From: Chitinophaga sp. CF118
GTDB lineage: Bacteria; Bacteroidota; Bacteroidia; Chitinophagales; Chitinophagaceae
Length of the DNA: 64,000 nt
NCBI RefSeq assembly: GCF_900112615.1
Contig: NZ_FOMK01000005.1
Span: 186,001 to 250,000 of the forward strand
Reading direction: 5' to 3'
Below the pieces are notes generated by a model, which worked only from the letters and a program-made list of their open reading frames with translations, ran no database searches and was not told where the DNA came from. Below, piece after piece: positions 34,974 to 43,424 of this stretch. Each line of letters begins with the position of its first letter. Position 1 is the stretch's first letter. Both the position numbers and the translations under genes were made by a program.

Positions 34974-35007
34974 TCCCTGTCTGTCCCCCTCAGACAGGGA
35001 TTTTTTT
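34974..35007 (+). terminator. Terminator before the 1-Cys peroxiredoxin gene
   Basis: A 10-bp perfect stem TCCCTGTCTG (34974-34983) with CAGACAGGGA (34991-35000), loop TCCCCCT, followed by seven T. Confidence 0.9.
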
Positions 35008-35050
35008 ATAAAAAAGAAAAGTAAAGTCTATAATAATTGTAGGAATATCC

Positions 35051-35058
35051 TACTTTTG
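35051..35058 (+). promoter_or_regulatory. Probable -7 element for the peroxiredoxin gene
   Basis: TACTTTTG matches TAnnTTTG, 21 bases before the ATG at 35080 and downstream of the preceding terminator, giving this gene its own transcript. Confidence 0.55.
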
Positions 35059-35079
35059 AAACTGTAAAAAGATCTAATT

Positions 35080-35715
35080 ATGAGCTTAAGACTAGGGGAC
35101 ACGGCGCCAAACTTTCAGGCGAAGACATCAATAGGAGATATAGATTTTTACGAATACCTGGGCGATAGCTGGGGTGTACTGTTTTCACATCCCGCGGATT
35201 ATACACCGGTATGTACTACAGAACTGGGTAAAACAGCCCAACTGAAAGGTGAATTTGCAAAACGTAATGTAAAGGTACTGGCATTGAGTGTGGATGGACT
35301 TGAAAGACACCAGGGCTGGATCAAGGATATTAACGAAACACAGAATGCGGATGTTGATTTCCCTATTATCGCAGATGAGGACAGAAAAGTATCTGATCTG
35401 TACGATATGATTCATCCAAATGCTTCTGAAACATTTACGGTAAGATCGCTGTTTATAATTGGACCAGATAAAAAGGTAAAGTTGATGATCACTTACCCTG
35501 CCTCTACAGGAAGAAACTTCCATGAGGTATTACGTGTAATTGATTCCCTGCAGCTGACAGCTAACTATAGTGTAGCTACACCGGCAAACTGGGTAGATGG
35601 TGAAGATGTGATCGTTACTGCTGCGGTGAAAACTGAGGATATTCCTGCACGCTTCCCCAGAGGACACAAAATTATCAAGCCTTACCTGAGAACAACACCT
35701 CAGCCTAATAAGTAA
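35080..35715 (+). CDS. 1-Cys peroxiredoxin (Prx6/AhpC-TSA family)
   Basis: A 211-residue peroxiredoxin with the Prx6 pattern SHPADYTPVCTTELG, peroxidatic Cys45. It is the only cysteine in the protein, so this is a true 1-Cys enzyme that must be reduced by an outside thiol; bacillithiol (bshA is present in this window) or a thioredoxin-type protein are candidates. The C-terminal half has the Prx6 dimer arm (TPANWVDGEDVIV, ARFPRGHKIIKPYLRTT). It reduces peroxides in the cytoplasm. It is a single-gene unit between terminators. Confidence 0.93.
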   Translation: MSLRLGDTAPNFQAKTSIGDIDFYEYLGDSWGVLFSHPADYTPVCTTELGKTAQLKGEFAKRNVKVLALSVDGLERHQGWIKDINETQNADVDFPIIADEDRKVSDLYDMIHPNASETFTVRSLFIIGPDKKVKLMITYPASTGRNFHEVLRVIDSLQLTANYSVATPANWVDGEDVIVTAAVKTEDIPARFPRGHKIIKPYLRTTPQPNK

Positions 35716-35760
35716 GCTGTGGGCAATCTTCTTGGAAAAGCATACAAAATTTAACCGTAT

Positions 35761-35791
35761 AAAACCTGCACACACGTGGTGACAGGTTTTT
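35761..35791 (+). terminator. Terminator after the 1-Cys peroxiredoxin gene
   Basis: AAAACCTG (35761-35768) pairs with CAGGTTTT (35783-35790), with a T tract. A second hairpin, AACGGGGA/TCCCCGTT plus T's, follows at 35833-35857. Apart from these two and the rluA-side hairpin, nothing is seen in 35716-36056. Confidence 0.75.
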
Positions 35792-36007
35792 ATTCATAAG
35801 AGTTTTTAATGGTTGGTTTTTGATTTTTACGAAACGGGGATTTTTCCCCGTTTTTCTTTTTATACCAGTTGTGAACAACACTCTTTTACTGTTGAATCTG
35901 ACCTAATAGGTTTTCTCTCAATGAAACTTATTTTCAGGTGATTGACAATGTCTTTATTTTACTTAGTAATAGCTTTTACGCTGGTCTTAGCACCTTCATT
36001 AAATACA

Positions 36008-36031
36008 AAAGGACTCCATAAGGAGCCCTTT
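36008..36031 (-). terminator. Terminator after the RluA-family gene
   Basis: AAAGGACTCC and GGAGCCCTTT form a 10-bp stem with one mismatch around ATAA; read on the minus strand it ends in a T-rich run. It is 26 bases beyond the stop. Confidence 0.65.
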
Positions 36032-36056
36032 CAAGTATTATTATTTTCAAAACAGA

Positions 36057-36800
36057 TTAGAGTGTCAACTCAGTGCTTCTTCCACTATTCTTCCTTAACT
36101 GGGTTACTACTGCCTGGATATCTTTTGGCAAAGGTGCTTCTATGATATGTTGCTCTCCTTTTTGATCGGCAAAATGCAACTGCCATGCATGCAGGCCTAA
36201 CCGCTTTAACAACGGACGCTCTTCTTCAGTTCTCTTTCCCAGTTTATAGGTCTTCTTGATTGCAGAAAGAAATACAGGCGTTTCAGTTCCATATAGCTCA
36301 TCCACAGCTATCGGATGCCCCAGGTATTTCATATGTACCCTGATCTGGTGTGTACGGCCGGTATGGATCTGGAGTTTAACCAGACTGTAGAGGCCGAAAG
36401 ACTCCAGTACTTCGTAATCTGTAACCGCAGCTTTACCCTTGCTGTTGATAGCCATTTTGCCTTTCTGAACAGGATGTTCTATAATAGCCTGTTCCACTGT
36501 ACCAGTGGAGGGGGTAAGCTGGCCATTTACCAGTCCCTGATAGAATTTTTTCACATTTCTGGACTCGAATAACTGTGAAAAGTATTTATGAGCTGCCTCA
36601 TTTTTGGCAAAAAGGATGATCCCGCTCGTATCCTTATCCAGGCGGTGTACCGTAAAGATCTCACCGTAATGTTTCTTCAGTAGTCCCTGAAGAGATGATA
36701 ACTGGTTATCATGCCTGTCGGGTATTGTTAACATGCCGGCTGGTTTGTTTAGTATAACAAAGTCCGGTGTTTCTTTTATAATGATGTCGTTAATCCTCAT
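36057..36800 (-). CDS. RluA-family rRNA/tRNA pseudouridine synthase
   Basis: A 247-residue protein with catalytic Asp55 in VHRLDKDTSGIILFAKN, plus GRTHQIRVHMKYLGHPI and LHAWQLHF, the RluA family motifs. It lacks an N-terminal S4 domain, so it resembles short RluA/TruC-like members. It isomerises uridine to pseudouridine in structured RNA; the exact site cannot be read from sequence. It lies 19 bases after the stop of the other pseudouridine synthase and is probably co-transcribed with it. Confidence 0.9.
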   Translation of the reverse strand: MRINDIIIKETPDFVILNKPAGMLTIPDRHDNQLSSLQGLLKKHYGEIFTVHRLDKDTSGIILFAKNEAAHKYFSQLFESRNVKKFYQGLVNGQLTPSTGTVEQAIIEHPVQKGKMAINSKGKAAVTDYEVLESFGLYSLVKLQIHTGRTHQIRVHMKYLGHPIAVDELYGTETPVFLSAIKKTYKLGKRTEEERPLLKRLGLHAWQLHFADQKGEQHIIEAPLPKDIQAVVTQLRKNSGRSTELTL

Positions 36801-36819
36801 AATTGTAGTAGATAGGCTG

Positions 36820-38673
36820 TTATTTAAAATGTTTCAGTAGGATGACTTCCTTTTCTGAGAGAAAACGCCATTTACCACGATTGACATTCTTTTTAGTCAG
36901 GCCGGCATAAGTAACGCGATCCAGTTTTTCCACCTCATAACCCAGGTGTTCAAAGATGCGGCGTACAATGCGGTTTTTACCACTATGGATTTCGATACCT
37001 ACTTCTTTCCTGTCGTTAGTTTCCACATAACCCAGAGCATCTACAGCAGCCACACCATCCTCTAATGTCACACCTTCAACTATCTGGTCGAAGTCTGCTT
37101 TGGTAAGGGGCTTATCCAGTCCTACATGATATATTTTACGAATGTTGTGTTTGGGATGCGCCAGTTTCTGTGCCAGTTCCCCATCATTGGTCAGCAGCAG
37201 CAAACCGGATGTATTGCGGTCCAGGCGGCCTACAGGGTATACCCTTTCTTCAGTGGTAGCATCTTCTATCAGTTCCATGACTGTTTTACGGCCTTCAGGA
37301 TCGTCGGTAGTGGTGATGTATCCTTTTGGTTTGTTCAGCAGGATGTATACCAGGTTTTTCTGGATATTGATTCGTTTATTGCTGATAGCCACTTCGTCTT
37401 TGGCAGTCACTTTAGTTGCAGGCTCTGTAATCACTATTCCATTCACCGTTACTTTCCCTTCTTTCACAAAATCTACGGCTTTACGACGGGAGCAAAGGCC
37501 GGAATGCGCGATGTATTTGTTCAGCGGCATTTCCCCTGGCACAGTAGATTCACCTTCTTCCCATTTACGGGTACGGTGTGCTCCGAATTCCTTGCTGGAA
37601 TCATTGTCCCTGCGTGGTTTTCTTGTATCGCTATCACGATCTTTCCTGTCAGCAAAGCTGGAATTGCCGTCCCTGCGTGGTTTTCTTGTATCGCTATTGC
37701 GGTCTTTCCTGTCAGCAAAGCTGGAATTGCCGTCCCTGCGTGGTTTTCTCGTATCACTACTGCGGTCTTTCCTGTCGGCAAAACTGGAATCATCGTCACG
37801 ACGTGGTTTTCTCGTATCACTACTGCGATCTTTCCTGTCGGCAAAACTGGAATCATCGTCACGACGCGGCTTTCTTGTATCACTACTGCGATCTTTTCTG
37901 TCGGCAAAGCTGGAATCATCATCACGACGCGGCTTTCTTTCAGTTTTACGATCCTGTTTATCTGCAAAACGCTCGTTGGCTGTATCAAAGAATTTCTTGC
38001 GGTTAAAACCACTTGGAGTAGAGCGCTCTTCGCTACGGGTATCTTTGCTGCTGGAGCCACTATGGAAAGCGCTGTCATCATTTTGTACACGTGGCTTGAA
38101 CGGAGTTCTGCCATTAGCGGTTTTCTTCGCTGCTGGTTTTCCTGCTATGCGTGCTCTTGGTTCAGACCTTTCACCTTTTTCACGGAAGGCTTTGCGTTCT
38201 TCGCGTTCGCCATCCGGACGTTTGCTTCTTTCTGCTCTTTCAGGTCTTTCATTTCTGCCTTCGGGGCGTGACTTACGTTCTACTTTCTCTCTTCTGTCAC
38301 CTCTTTCAGGTCTTGCGCTATCAGCACGTTTCCGTTCCGTTCTTTCTCCTCTCTCAGGTCTTTCACTGCTCTCGTTTCTTTCAGTACGCTTTGGTTCTGA
38401 TTTGTCCCAGAACTTATTTCCTTCACTACGGGGAGCTTTCTCTCCGAATTTACGATCTGTTTTCTCTCTCTCGGGGCGTTCGGGACGTTTCCATTCGCCT
38501 CTTTCCGGTTTGTCGCCTTCTGCACGTTTCTCGCCACGGGCGTCATCATCTGCAGATTTTGTTCTGCGTGGTCTGTATGCACCATTGTTTGGCTTAGGTG
38601 CTTTTTTATTTGAACTGCTTTTATTTTCTTTAAAAGGGGAAAATCCCTTTTTTGCAGAAGCATTCTTTTTCAT
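36820..38673 (-). CDS. RsuA/RluB-type pseudouridine synthase with a long repetitive charged N-terminal tail
   Basis: A 617-residue protein. Residues ~383-430 form an S4 RNA-binding domain (MPLNKYIAHSGLCSRRKAV), and the rest is the synthase domain with catalytic Asp485 in GRLDRNTSGLLLLTND. The first ~380 residues are disordered, Arg/Lys/Glu/Asp-rich sequence with PERPER-type motifs; 247-~356 hold five 21-residue tandem repeats (KPRRDDDSSFADRKDRSSDT type) plus a partial sixth. Usual family members are ~240-300 residues. The tail probably binds RNA or ribosomes and recalls RNA helicase and translation-factor tails in Bacteroidota. The reaction is uridine to pseudouridine in rRNA. Confidence 0.9.
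   Translation of the reverse strand: MKKNASAKKGFSPFKENKSSSNKKAPKPNNGAYRPRRTKSADDDARGEKRAEGDKPERGEWKRPERPEREKTDRKFGEKAPRSEGNKFWDKSEPKRTERNESSERPERGERTERKRADSARPERGDRREKVERKSRPEGRNERPERAERSKRPDGEREERKAFREKGERSEPRARIAGKPAAKKTANGRTPFKPRVQNDDSAFHSGSSSKDTRSEERSTPSGFNRKKFFDTANERFADKQDRKTERKPRRDDDSSFADRKDRSSDTRKPRRDDDSSFADRKDRSSDTRKPRRDDDSSFADRKDRSSDTRKPRRDGNSSFADRKDRNSDTRKPRRDGNSSFADRKDRDSDTRKPRRDNDSSKEFGAHRTRKWEEGESTVPGEMPLNKYIAHSGLCSRRKAVDFVKEGKVTVNGIVITEPATKVTAKDEVAISNKRINIQKNLVYILLNKPKGYITTTDDPEGRKTVMELIEDATTEERVYPVGRLDRNTSGLLLLTNDGELAQKLAHPKHNIRKIYHVGLDKPLTKADFDQIVEGVTLEDGVAAVDALGYVETNDRKEVGIEIHSGKNRIVRRIFEHLGYEVEKLDRVTYAGLTKKNVNRGKWRFLSEKEVILLKHFK
37608..37935 (-). repeat. 63-bp in-frame tandem repeats in the pseudouridine synthase gene
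   Basis: Five full copies and one partial copy, each coding for 21 residues starting KPRRD. The two copies nearest the S4 domain read DGNSS, the other three DDDSS, so the array has diverged or been partly homogenised. Copy number is likely to vary between strains. Confidence 0.88.
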
Positions 38674-38710
38674 CTGTCTGATAAATTTTTAATTATTCGC
38701 AGGAAACGGA

Positions 38711-39748
38711 TCAACCTTTATTTGCCAGTTGTCCGCAGGCAGCATCAATGTCTTTACCACGGCTACGGCGCAGGCGTGCATTTACACGGTGTTTGCCGAG
38801 ATATTCCATAAAGGCATCTGCCACATCTTCTTCCGGTTTCTGGAAGCGTGCGTTGGAGATGGGATTATATTCAATAATATTAATGAGATCTGCAGGAACC
38901 TGCCGGTAAACTTTTATGAGTTCGTCCGCATCTTTCAGGGAATCATTGAAGTCCTTGAACAGGATATATTCAAATGAGATCTGGTTCTGCGTGCATTTAT
39001 AGAAGTAGTTCAATGCCTCAATCAATACCTGTAGATTGTTGGTATCGTTGATAGGCATGATTTCACTGCGTTTTACATCGTTGGCTGCATGTAATGAAAG
39101 GGCCAGATTGAATTTTACCTGGTCGTCTCCCAGTTGACGGATCATTTTAGATACGCCCGCAGTGGATACTGTAATACGTTTTGGAGACATGCCGAGCCCG
39201 TCGGGAGAAGTGATGCGTTCAATAGATTGCAGAACATTCCTGTAGTTGAGCAGTGGCTCGCCCATTCCCATGTATACAATATTGGTAAGTTTCTTGCCGC
39301 TGGACTCCAGTGCCTGTTTATTTAGCAGGGCAACCTCATCGAAAATTTCGTCGAAATCGAGGTTACGTTTACGGTCCATGTAGCCGGTAGCACAGAATTT
39401 ACAGCTCAGGCTGCAACCTACCTGTGAAGAAACGCAGGCTGTTTGCCTGGTATCTGTGGGGATGAGTACCCCTTCCACAAGGTGTCCGTCATGTAACCGG
39501 AAGCGATTTTTGATGGTGCCGTCTGCACTGTGTTGTGTTGCATCCACTTTTACTGCTGGCAGTGTGAAATGCTCTTCCAATTTGCTGCGGAGTTCTTTGG
39601 AGAGATTGGTCATCGCGTCGAAGCTGTTGGCTTGTTTCAGCCAAAGCCATTCATATACTTGCTTTGCGCGGAATGGCTTTTCTTCAATTGACCCGAAGTA
39701 TTCCTGTAATGCCGGTAAATTAAGATGCCGGATGTTTGTTTTGCCCAA
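38711..39748 (-). CDS. rlmN: Dual-specificity RNA methyltransferase RlmN
   Basis: A 345-residue radical-SAM enzyme with the Fe-S motif Cys112-Cys116-Cys119 (GCSLSCKFCATG), MGMGEPLLNY, and the late catalytic Cys338 (AACGQLANKG). It methylates C2 of A2503 in 23S rRNA and A37 in some tRNAs. The length is normal. It lies 37 bases upstream of the RsuA/RluB-type synthase on the same strand, so three RNA-modification genes form a likely operon (rlmN, RluB-type, RluA-type). A -7 element TACCTTTG lies 56 bases upstream. Confidence 0.95.
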   Translation of the reverse strand: MGKTNIRHLNLPALQEYFGSIEEKPFRAKQVYEWLWLKQANSFDAMTNLSKELRSKLEEHFTLPAVKVDATQHSADGTIKNRFRLHDGHLVEGVLIPTDTRQTACVSSQVGCSLSCKFCATGYMDRKRNLDFDEIFDEVALLNKQALESSGKKLTNIVYMGMGEPLLNYRNVLQSIERITSPDGLGMSPKRITVSTAGVSKMIRQLGDDQVKFNLALSLHAANDVKRSEIMPINDTNNLQVLIEALNYFYKCTQNQISFEYILFKDFNDSLKDADELIKVYRQVPADLINIIEYNPISNARFQKPEEDVADAFMEYLGKHRVNARLRRSRGKDIDAACGQLANKG

Positions 39749-39803
39749 TTTTATTGACCTTTAAATGAGATAATGTCTGCCTTACGGCAGTCGAAAGTAG
39801 CAG

Positions 39804-39811
39804 CAAAGGTA
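39804..39811 (-). promoter_or_regulatory. Probable -7 element for rlmN
   Basis: TACCTTTG on the minus strand matches TAnnTTTG, in the divergent region shared with the thiolase gene. Confidence 0.5.
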
Positions 39812-39883
39812 AGGATTTTTTAGTCGATGGACTTTTTACCTACATTTACAGCCTTTTATAACCAAAAGCAATCACCCAAAACA

Positions 39884-41083
39884 ATGCAAGCTGCTTATAT
39901 AGTAGACGCGGTACGTACACCCATCGGCCGTTACGGTGGGGCGCTGAGCACCATCCGGCCAGACGATATGCTGGCTCATGTGATCAAAGCCCTGATACAA
40001 CGCAATCCCACCCTGGATCCGGCTGCGATTGAGGATGTAATAGCGGGCGATGCCAATCAGGCAGGGGAAGATAACCGGAATGTGGCCCGTATGGCCGCTT
40101 TATTGGCCGGACTACCGGTAACCGTACCCGGCAATACCGTGAATCGCCTCTGTGCTTCCGGCCTGCAGGCTATTATGGATGCTGCCCGCGCTGTAATGTG
40201 CGGTGAGGGCGACATATACCTGGCTGGTGGCGTGGAAAGCATGACCCGCGCTCCATTGGTGATGCCCAAAGCTGATGGTGCCTTCAGCCGTAAAACGGAA
40301 ATCTATGATTCTACTATTGGCTGGCGTTTCCCCAATAAAGCGCTGACAGACATGTATCATCCCTATTCTATGGGCGAAACCGCAGAAAATGTGGCCCGCC
40401 AGTGGAATATCGGTCGTGAAGACCAGGATTATTTTGCGCTGCAGAGCCAGGTGAAATATAAACATGCGCTGGATGCCGGCAAATGGGACGCCGAAATAAT
40501 CCCTATTGCTGTCACCCCAAACAAACAGGGGCAGGTAATCTTTTCTATTGATGAGCCTCCAAGAGAAACTTCCTTCGAGAAACTGGCAGGACTAAAACCT
40601 GCTTTTGCAAAAGACGGGAGCGTAACTGCGGGTAACTCATCCGGTATTAATGACGGAGCTGCTATGGTCCTGATCGTATCTGAGCAGGCCCTGAAACAAT
40701 ATAATCTTACCCCCATCATGAAGATCAATGCGATGGCGGTAGCCGGTATTGATCCTTCAATAATGGGTGTAGGTCCTGTACCGGCTACCCGGAAAGCATT
40801 GCGCAGAGCGGGAATCACTGCTCAGCAACTGGATCTGATAGAGCTGAATGAGGCTTTTGCAGCGCAGTCGCTCGCCTGTATCCGTGATCTGGAGCTGAAT
40901 ATAGAAAATATCAATGTGAACGGAGGTGCTATCGCCATTGGTCATCCGTTGGGATGCAGTGGCGCCCGTATTACGGCTACACTGATGCATGAAATGAAAC
41001 GGAGGTCCGGTGTGAAGTATGGTTTAGCTACTATGTGTGTGGGAGTAGGGCAGGGAGCAGCAATCGTGTACGAGAAAATATAA
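39884..41083 (+). CDS. Thiolase, 3-oxoadipyl-CoA thiolase-like acetyl-CoA acyltransferase
   Basis: A 399-residue thiolase from ATG 39884 (MQAAYIVDAVRTPIGRYGGA). An in-frame ATG at 39827 lies upstream of a TACATTTA promoter-like box (39841) and adds a poor leader, so it is not favoured. Active-site Cys90 is in NRLCASGLQA; GGAIAIGHPLG gives the histidine, and MCVGVGQG the second cysteine. The early GDANQAGEDNRNVARMA is characteristic of the PcaF/PaaJ subfamily, which splits 3-oxoadipyl-CoA into succinyl-CoA and acetyl-CoA. No other aromatic-degradation genes are near, so a general beta-ketothiolase role is also possible. Confidence 0.88.
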   Translation: MQAAYIVDAVRTPIGRYGGALSTIRPDDMLAHVIKALIQRNPTLDPAAIEDVIAGDANQAGEDNRNVARMAALLAGLPVTVPGNTVNRLCASGLQAIMDAARAVMCGEGDIYLAGGVESMTRAPLVMPKADGAFSRKTEIYDSTIGWRFPNKALTDMYHPYSMGETAENVARQWNIGREDQDYFALQSQVKYKHALDAGKWDAEIIPIAVTPNKQGQVIFSIDEPPRETSFEKLAGLKPAFAKDGSVTAGNSSGINDGAAMVLIVSEQALKQYNLTPIMKINAMAVAGIDPSIMGVGPVPATRKALRRAGITAQQLDLIELNEAFAAQSLACIRDLELNIENINVNGGAIAIGHPLGCSGARITATLMHEMKRRSGVKYGLATMCVGVGQGAAIVYEKI

Positions 41084-41099
41084 GAGGAACTTTTTTACA

Positions 41100-41155
41100 C
41101 AATTAAAAGGGTTTTATCTGGCACCAAGAGAGCCAGATAAAAGCCCTTTTAATTG
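41100..41155. terminator. Long hairpin terminator after the thiolase gene
   Basis: A 23-24 bp stem with one bulge: AATTAAAAGGG-TTTTATC (left) and GATAAAAGCCCTTTTAATT (right), with GGC/GCC at the loop end. A and T tracts are within the stem. It begins 16 bases after the thiolase stop. Confidence 0.88.
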
Positions 41156-41163
41156 TGCTCCAT

Positions 41164-41254
41164 TATGTAAAATGATAAGTGAACTCTATGTAATTTATAT
41201 AGTAGGAGTTATGTAAATTATATAGTGTAGGCTATGTAAATTGAAAGTTTGGTG
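41164..41254. repeat. Four 23-bp iteron-like direct repeats before the DUF4143 ATPase gene
   Basis: TATGTAA begins at 41164, 41187, 41210 and 41233, an exact 23-bp spacing. Copies 2 and 3 share TATGTAAWTTATATAGT; the others are more divergent. The array ends at the gene's -7 element (41255), so it is well placed as a binding site for a regulator. Confidence 0.65.
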
Positions 41255-41262
41255 TATATTTG
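41255..41262 (+). promoter_or_regulatory. Probable -7 element for the DUF4143 ATPase gene
   Basis: TATATTTG matches TAnnTTTG, 18 bases before the ATG at 41281. It excludes an upstream TTG start at 41260. Confidence 0.55.
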
Positions 41263-41280
41263 CTTATAAATCAATTGCTA

Positions 41281-42444
41281 ATGAGTGCATTCATTCCCCG
41301 GCAGTTAACACCAATAATAAGGGCTCAAAAATCAAAATTTCCTGTACTTGCAGTTACTGGCCCCAGGCAGTCTGGTAAAACAACCTTATTAAGAGAAATT
41401 TTTAGCGATTACCGTTATGTTTCACTTGAAAATCCGAACACACGCTCATTTGCAGAAGAGGACCCTGTCGGTTTTTTAAATCAATATGATCAGAAAGTTA
41501 TAATTGATGAAGTTCAGCGGGTACCCACATTATTCTCCTATATTCAAGGCCGGGTTGATGAATCTAAAATGATGGGACAGTATATACTATCTGGGTCACA
41601 AAATTTTCATTTACTTACTAGTATTACTCAAACCCTGGCTGGTAGAGTGGCGTTGTTTAAATTACTTCCTTTGGACTTTACGGAATTAAAGACAAATAGT
41701 CTGCTGGCCGATTCATACACCAATGCAGGTATTAAAGGTTTTTATCCTGCCATTTTTGATCGGGATATTGATCCTGTTATATTTTATGCTAATTATGTTC
41801 AGACCTACATAGAGAAAGATGTTACAGAACTATTGAATATAAGTAACTTAAAACTTTTTCGAACATTTTTAGGTTTGTGTGCTGGCCGTGCCGGACAATT
41901 AATGAATATTAGCGCCCTGGCTAATGAATGCGATATTTCCAATATAACAGCCAAAGCATGGCTTTCTATATTGGAAAGCAGTTATATTATTTTTCTTTTG
42001 CAGCCTTATCATCAGAATTTTAATAAGCGATTAGTAAAAAGCCCTAAACTATATTTTTATGATACCGGTTTATTAAATTATTTATTGGGAATAAGATCAG
42101 CGGATGAGTTAGAAGAAAACAGATTAAAAGGACATGTGTTTGAAAATATGATCCTTGCAGAATATCAAAAAAAGAATCATCATTTATATCTTCATCAGGA
42201 TTATTATTTCTGGCAGGATAGTAATGCTCATGAAGTGGATTTACTTATGAAAATGGGACAGGGCTTTTCAATTTTCGAGATTAAGGCTACACAAACAGTT
42301 AATTCTGGTTTGTTTAAAGAGATGGATCGCTTTGAAGAAATCGCTGCACCTGCTCAGGTAAATAAAACCCTTATTTACGGAGGATCAGAAAATGAAAAAA
42401 GAACCCAGTATACTGTGTTAAGCTGGAAGCATATTTCTGATTAA
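41281..42444 (+). CDS. AAA-type ATPase with DUF4143 domain
   Basis: A 387-residue protein. Walker A is TGPRQSGKTTLL (26-37), Walker B is KVIIDEVQRVP, and SGSQNFHLL follows with a sensor-like role. The C-terminal half (NISALANECDISNITAKAWLSILESSYI, HEVDLLMKMGQGFSIFEIKAT) matches DUF4143, whose end resembles a PD-(D/E)xK nuclease fold. The ATPases are widespread, patchily distributed and often duplicated; their function is not known. The gene is visibly richer in A+T than its neighbours, suggesting recent transfer. It has its own promoter with iterons. Confidence 0.85.
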   Translation: MSAFIPRQLTPIIRAQKSKFPVLAVTGPRQSGKTTLLREIFSDYRYVSLENPNTRSFAEEDPVGFLNQYDQKVIIDEVQRVPTLFSYIQGRVDESKMMGQYILSGSQNFHLLTSITQTLAGRVALFKLLPLDFTELKTNSLLADSYTNAGIKGFYPAIFDRDIDPVIFYANYVQTYIEKDVTELLNISNLKLFRTFLGLCAGRAGQLMNISALANECDISNITAKAWLSILESSYIIFLLQPYHQNFNKRLVKSPKLYFYDTGLLNYLLGIRSADELEENRLKGHVFENMILAEYQKKNHHLYLHQDYYFWQDSNAHEVDLLMKMGQGFSIFEIKATQTVNSGLFKEMDRFEEIAAPAQVNKTLIYGGSENEKRTQYTVLSWKHISD

Positions 42445-42459
42445 TAATACACAAAAGAA

Positions 42460-42489
42460 CGGGCGGTCGGAGATTAAACCGGCCGCCCG
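42460..42489. terminator. Hairpin between the DUF4143 ATPase and sigma factor genes
   Basis: CGGGCGGTCGG pairs with CCGGCCGCCCG (one G:T wobble) around AGATTAAA. It lies between convergent genes. There is no strong T tract, so its strength is uncertain. Confidence 0.6.
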
Positions 42490-42512
42490 CTGATGGCAAG
42501 CAAAAAAACGGA

Positions 42513-43100
42513 TTACAAACAAATTTGCTTCTCCGTCATCATTTTACGGAGATTTATCAGGCCATATCTCATACGACCTAATGCGGTATTGATACTCACA
42601 TGTGTGAGGTCAGCAATTTCTTTGAAACTAAGATCTGCGTAATGACGTAGAATGATCACCTCCCGCTGTTCTTCAGGTAGCATATCCAGCATCCTGCGCA
42701 CACGGTCATGGCTCTGCCGGGCGATCATCTTTTCTTCTGCACTGCTTTCGCTGAAGCCCAATACATTAAAGATATCCTTATCATCACTTGTCTTGATGAT
42801 CGGATTCCTTTTAATTTTGCGGAAGTGGTCTACACAGAGGTTATGTGCTATACGTATAGCCCAGGGAAGAAACTTGCCCTTCTCCGTATAACGTTCTGCC
42901 CGTATTGTATCAATTACTTTTATAAATGTATCCTGGAAAATATCTTCTGCCAGAAAAGAATCTTTCACCAGTAAAAAGATGGAGGTATAGATCTTGTCTT
43001 TGTGCCTGTGCACTAATTCTTCCAATGCATTGGCATGACCCTTCTTAAAGAGGGTAATTAATTGCTCGTCACTAAGTTTGTACATTACTTGCATAAACAT
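42513..43100 (-). CDS. ECF-type RNA polymerase sigma factor
   Basis: A 195-residue sigma-70 family protein. Region 2 is ALEELVHRHKDKIYTSIFLLVKDSFLAEDIFQDTFIKVI, with the -10 binding WAIRIAHNLCVDHFR; region 4 is LPEEQREVIILRHYADLSFKEIADLTHVSINTALGRMRYGL. No anti-sigma gene is adjacent, so it may be an orphan or be controlled by expression. ATGs at 43100, 43094 and 43085 are all possible; the last gives MYKLSDEQLITLF, a common start for this group. A TATATTTG element lies ~120 bases upstream on the minus strand. Confidence 0.93.
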   Translation of the reverse strand: MFMQVMYKLSDEQLITLFKKGHANALEELVHRHKDKIYTSIFLLVKDSFLAEDIFQDTFIKVIDTIRAERYTEKGKFLPWAIRIAHNLCVDHFRKIKRNPIIKTSDDKDIFNVLGFSESSAEEKMIARQSHDRVRRMLDMLPEEQREVIILRHYADLSFKEIADLTHVSINTALGRMRYGLINLRKMMTEKQICL

Positions 43101-43222
43101 CTACAATAGCGGGTTTTAAAATAAAAAAACGGACTTTTAACAGTCTGTAGGTATTGTGTAGAGTTTATGCTATAAGTGGCAGTTTTATGATATGTTAGAG
43201 AATCGTTAAAATCTATGTATTG

Positions 43223-43230
43223 CAAATATA
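43223..43230 (-). promoter_or_regulatory. Possible -7 element for the sigma factor gene
   Basis: The minus strand reads TATATTTG, matching TAnnTTTG. Within the 324-base divergent region 43101-43424 I see nothing else that can be supported. Confidence 0.4.
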
Positions 43231-43424
43231 ATGGAATAGTTCAATAAAACAAGATGAGTTTATACCTATTTCTTAATGATTTTTTACAGGGTTAAGAATG
43301 GCAACCACGGCAGGGCAGGCACTTTGCTGCGTAACATATTCAGAGCGAATATAATTATCCCGGAATATCTTACTTTCGATATTTAACGGAAGAATTCTAA
43401 ACTTTTGAGGAAATTTGTAGGATC

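Larger units (their letters stand above)
34676..35079 (+). other. Non-coding stretch with local hairpins; possible small RNA
   Basis: No credible reading frame is seen. A stem TCTGTGTGA/TCTCACAGA (one mismatch) lies near 34783-34810, a small GCTTA/TAAGC hairpin near 34914-34930, and a strong terminator closes the region at 34974-35007. The terminator is ~300 bases after the upstream stop, either a long 3' UTR or an independent RNA. No known RNA family was recognised. Confidence 0.35.

Noticed and set aside
37608..37935. Regularly spaced repeats that might suggest a CRISPR array
   Set aside because: The 63-bp repeats are contiguous, in frame and without unique spacers; no cas gene is present.
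37142..38692. A 516-codon plus-strand reading frame, with other long frames at 37126-38271, antisense to the pseudouridine synthase gene
   Set aside because: It is a by-product of the repetitive Arg/Asp/Ser codons in the minus-strand gene, which has clear S4 and catalytic motifs; the antisense product is Ser/Leu/Arg low complexity with no domain.
41164..41254. The iterons as a plasmid replication origin
   Set aside because: No replication initiator gene is near and the flanking genes are chromosomal; promoter control of the ATPase gene is simpler.
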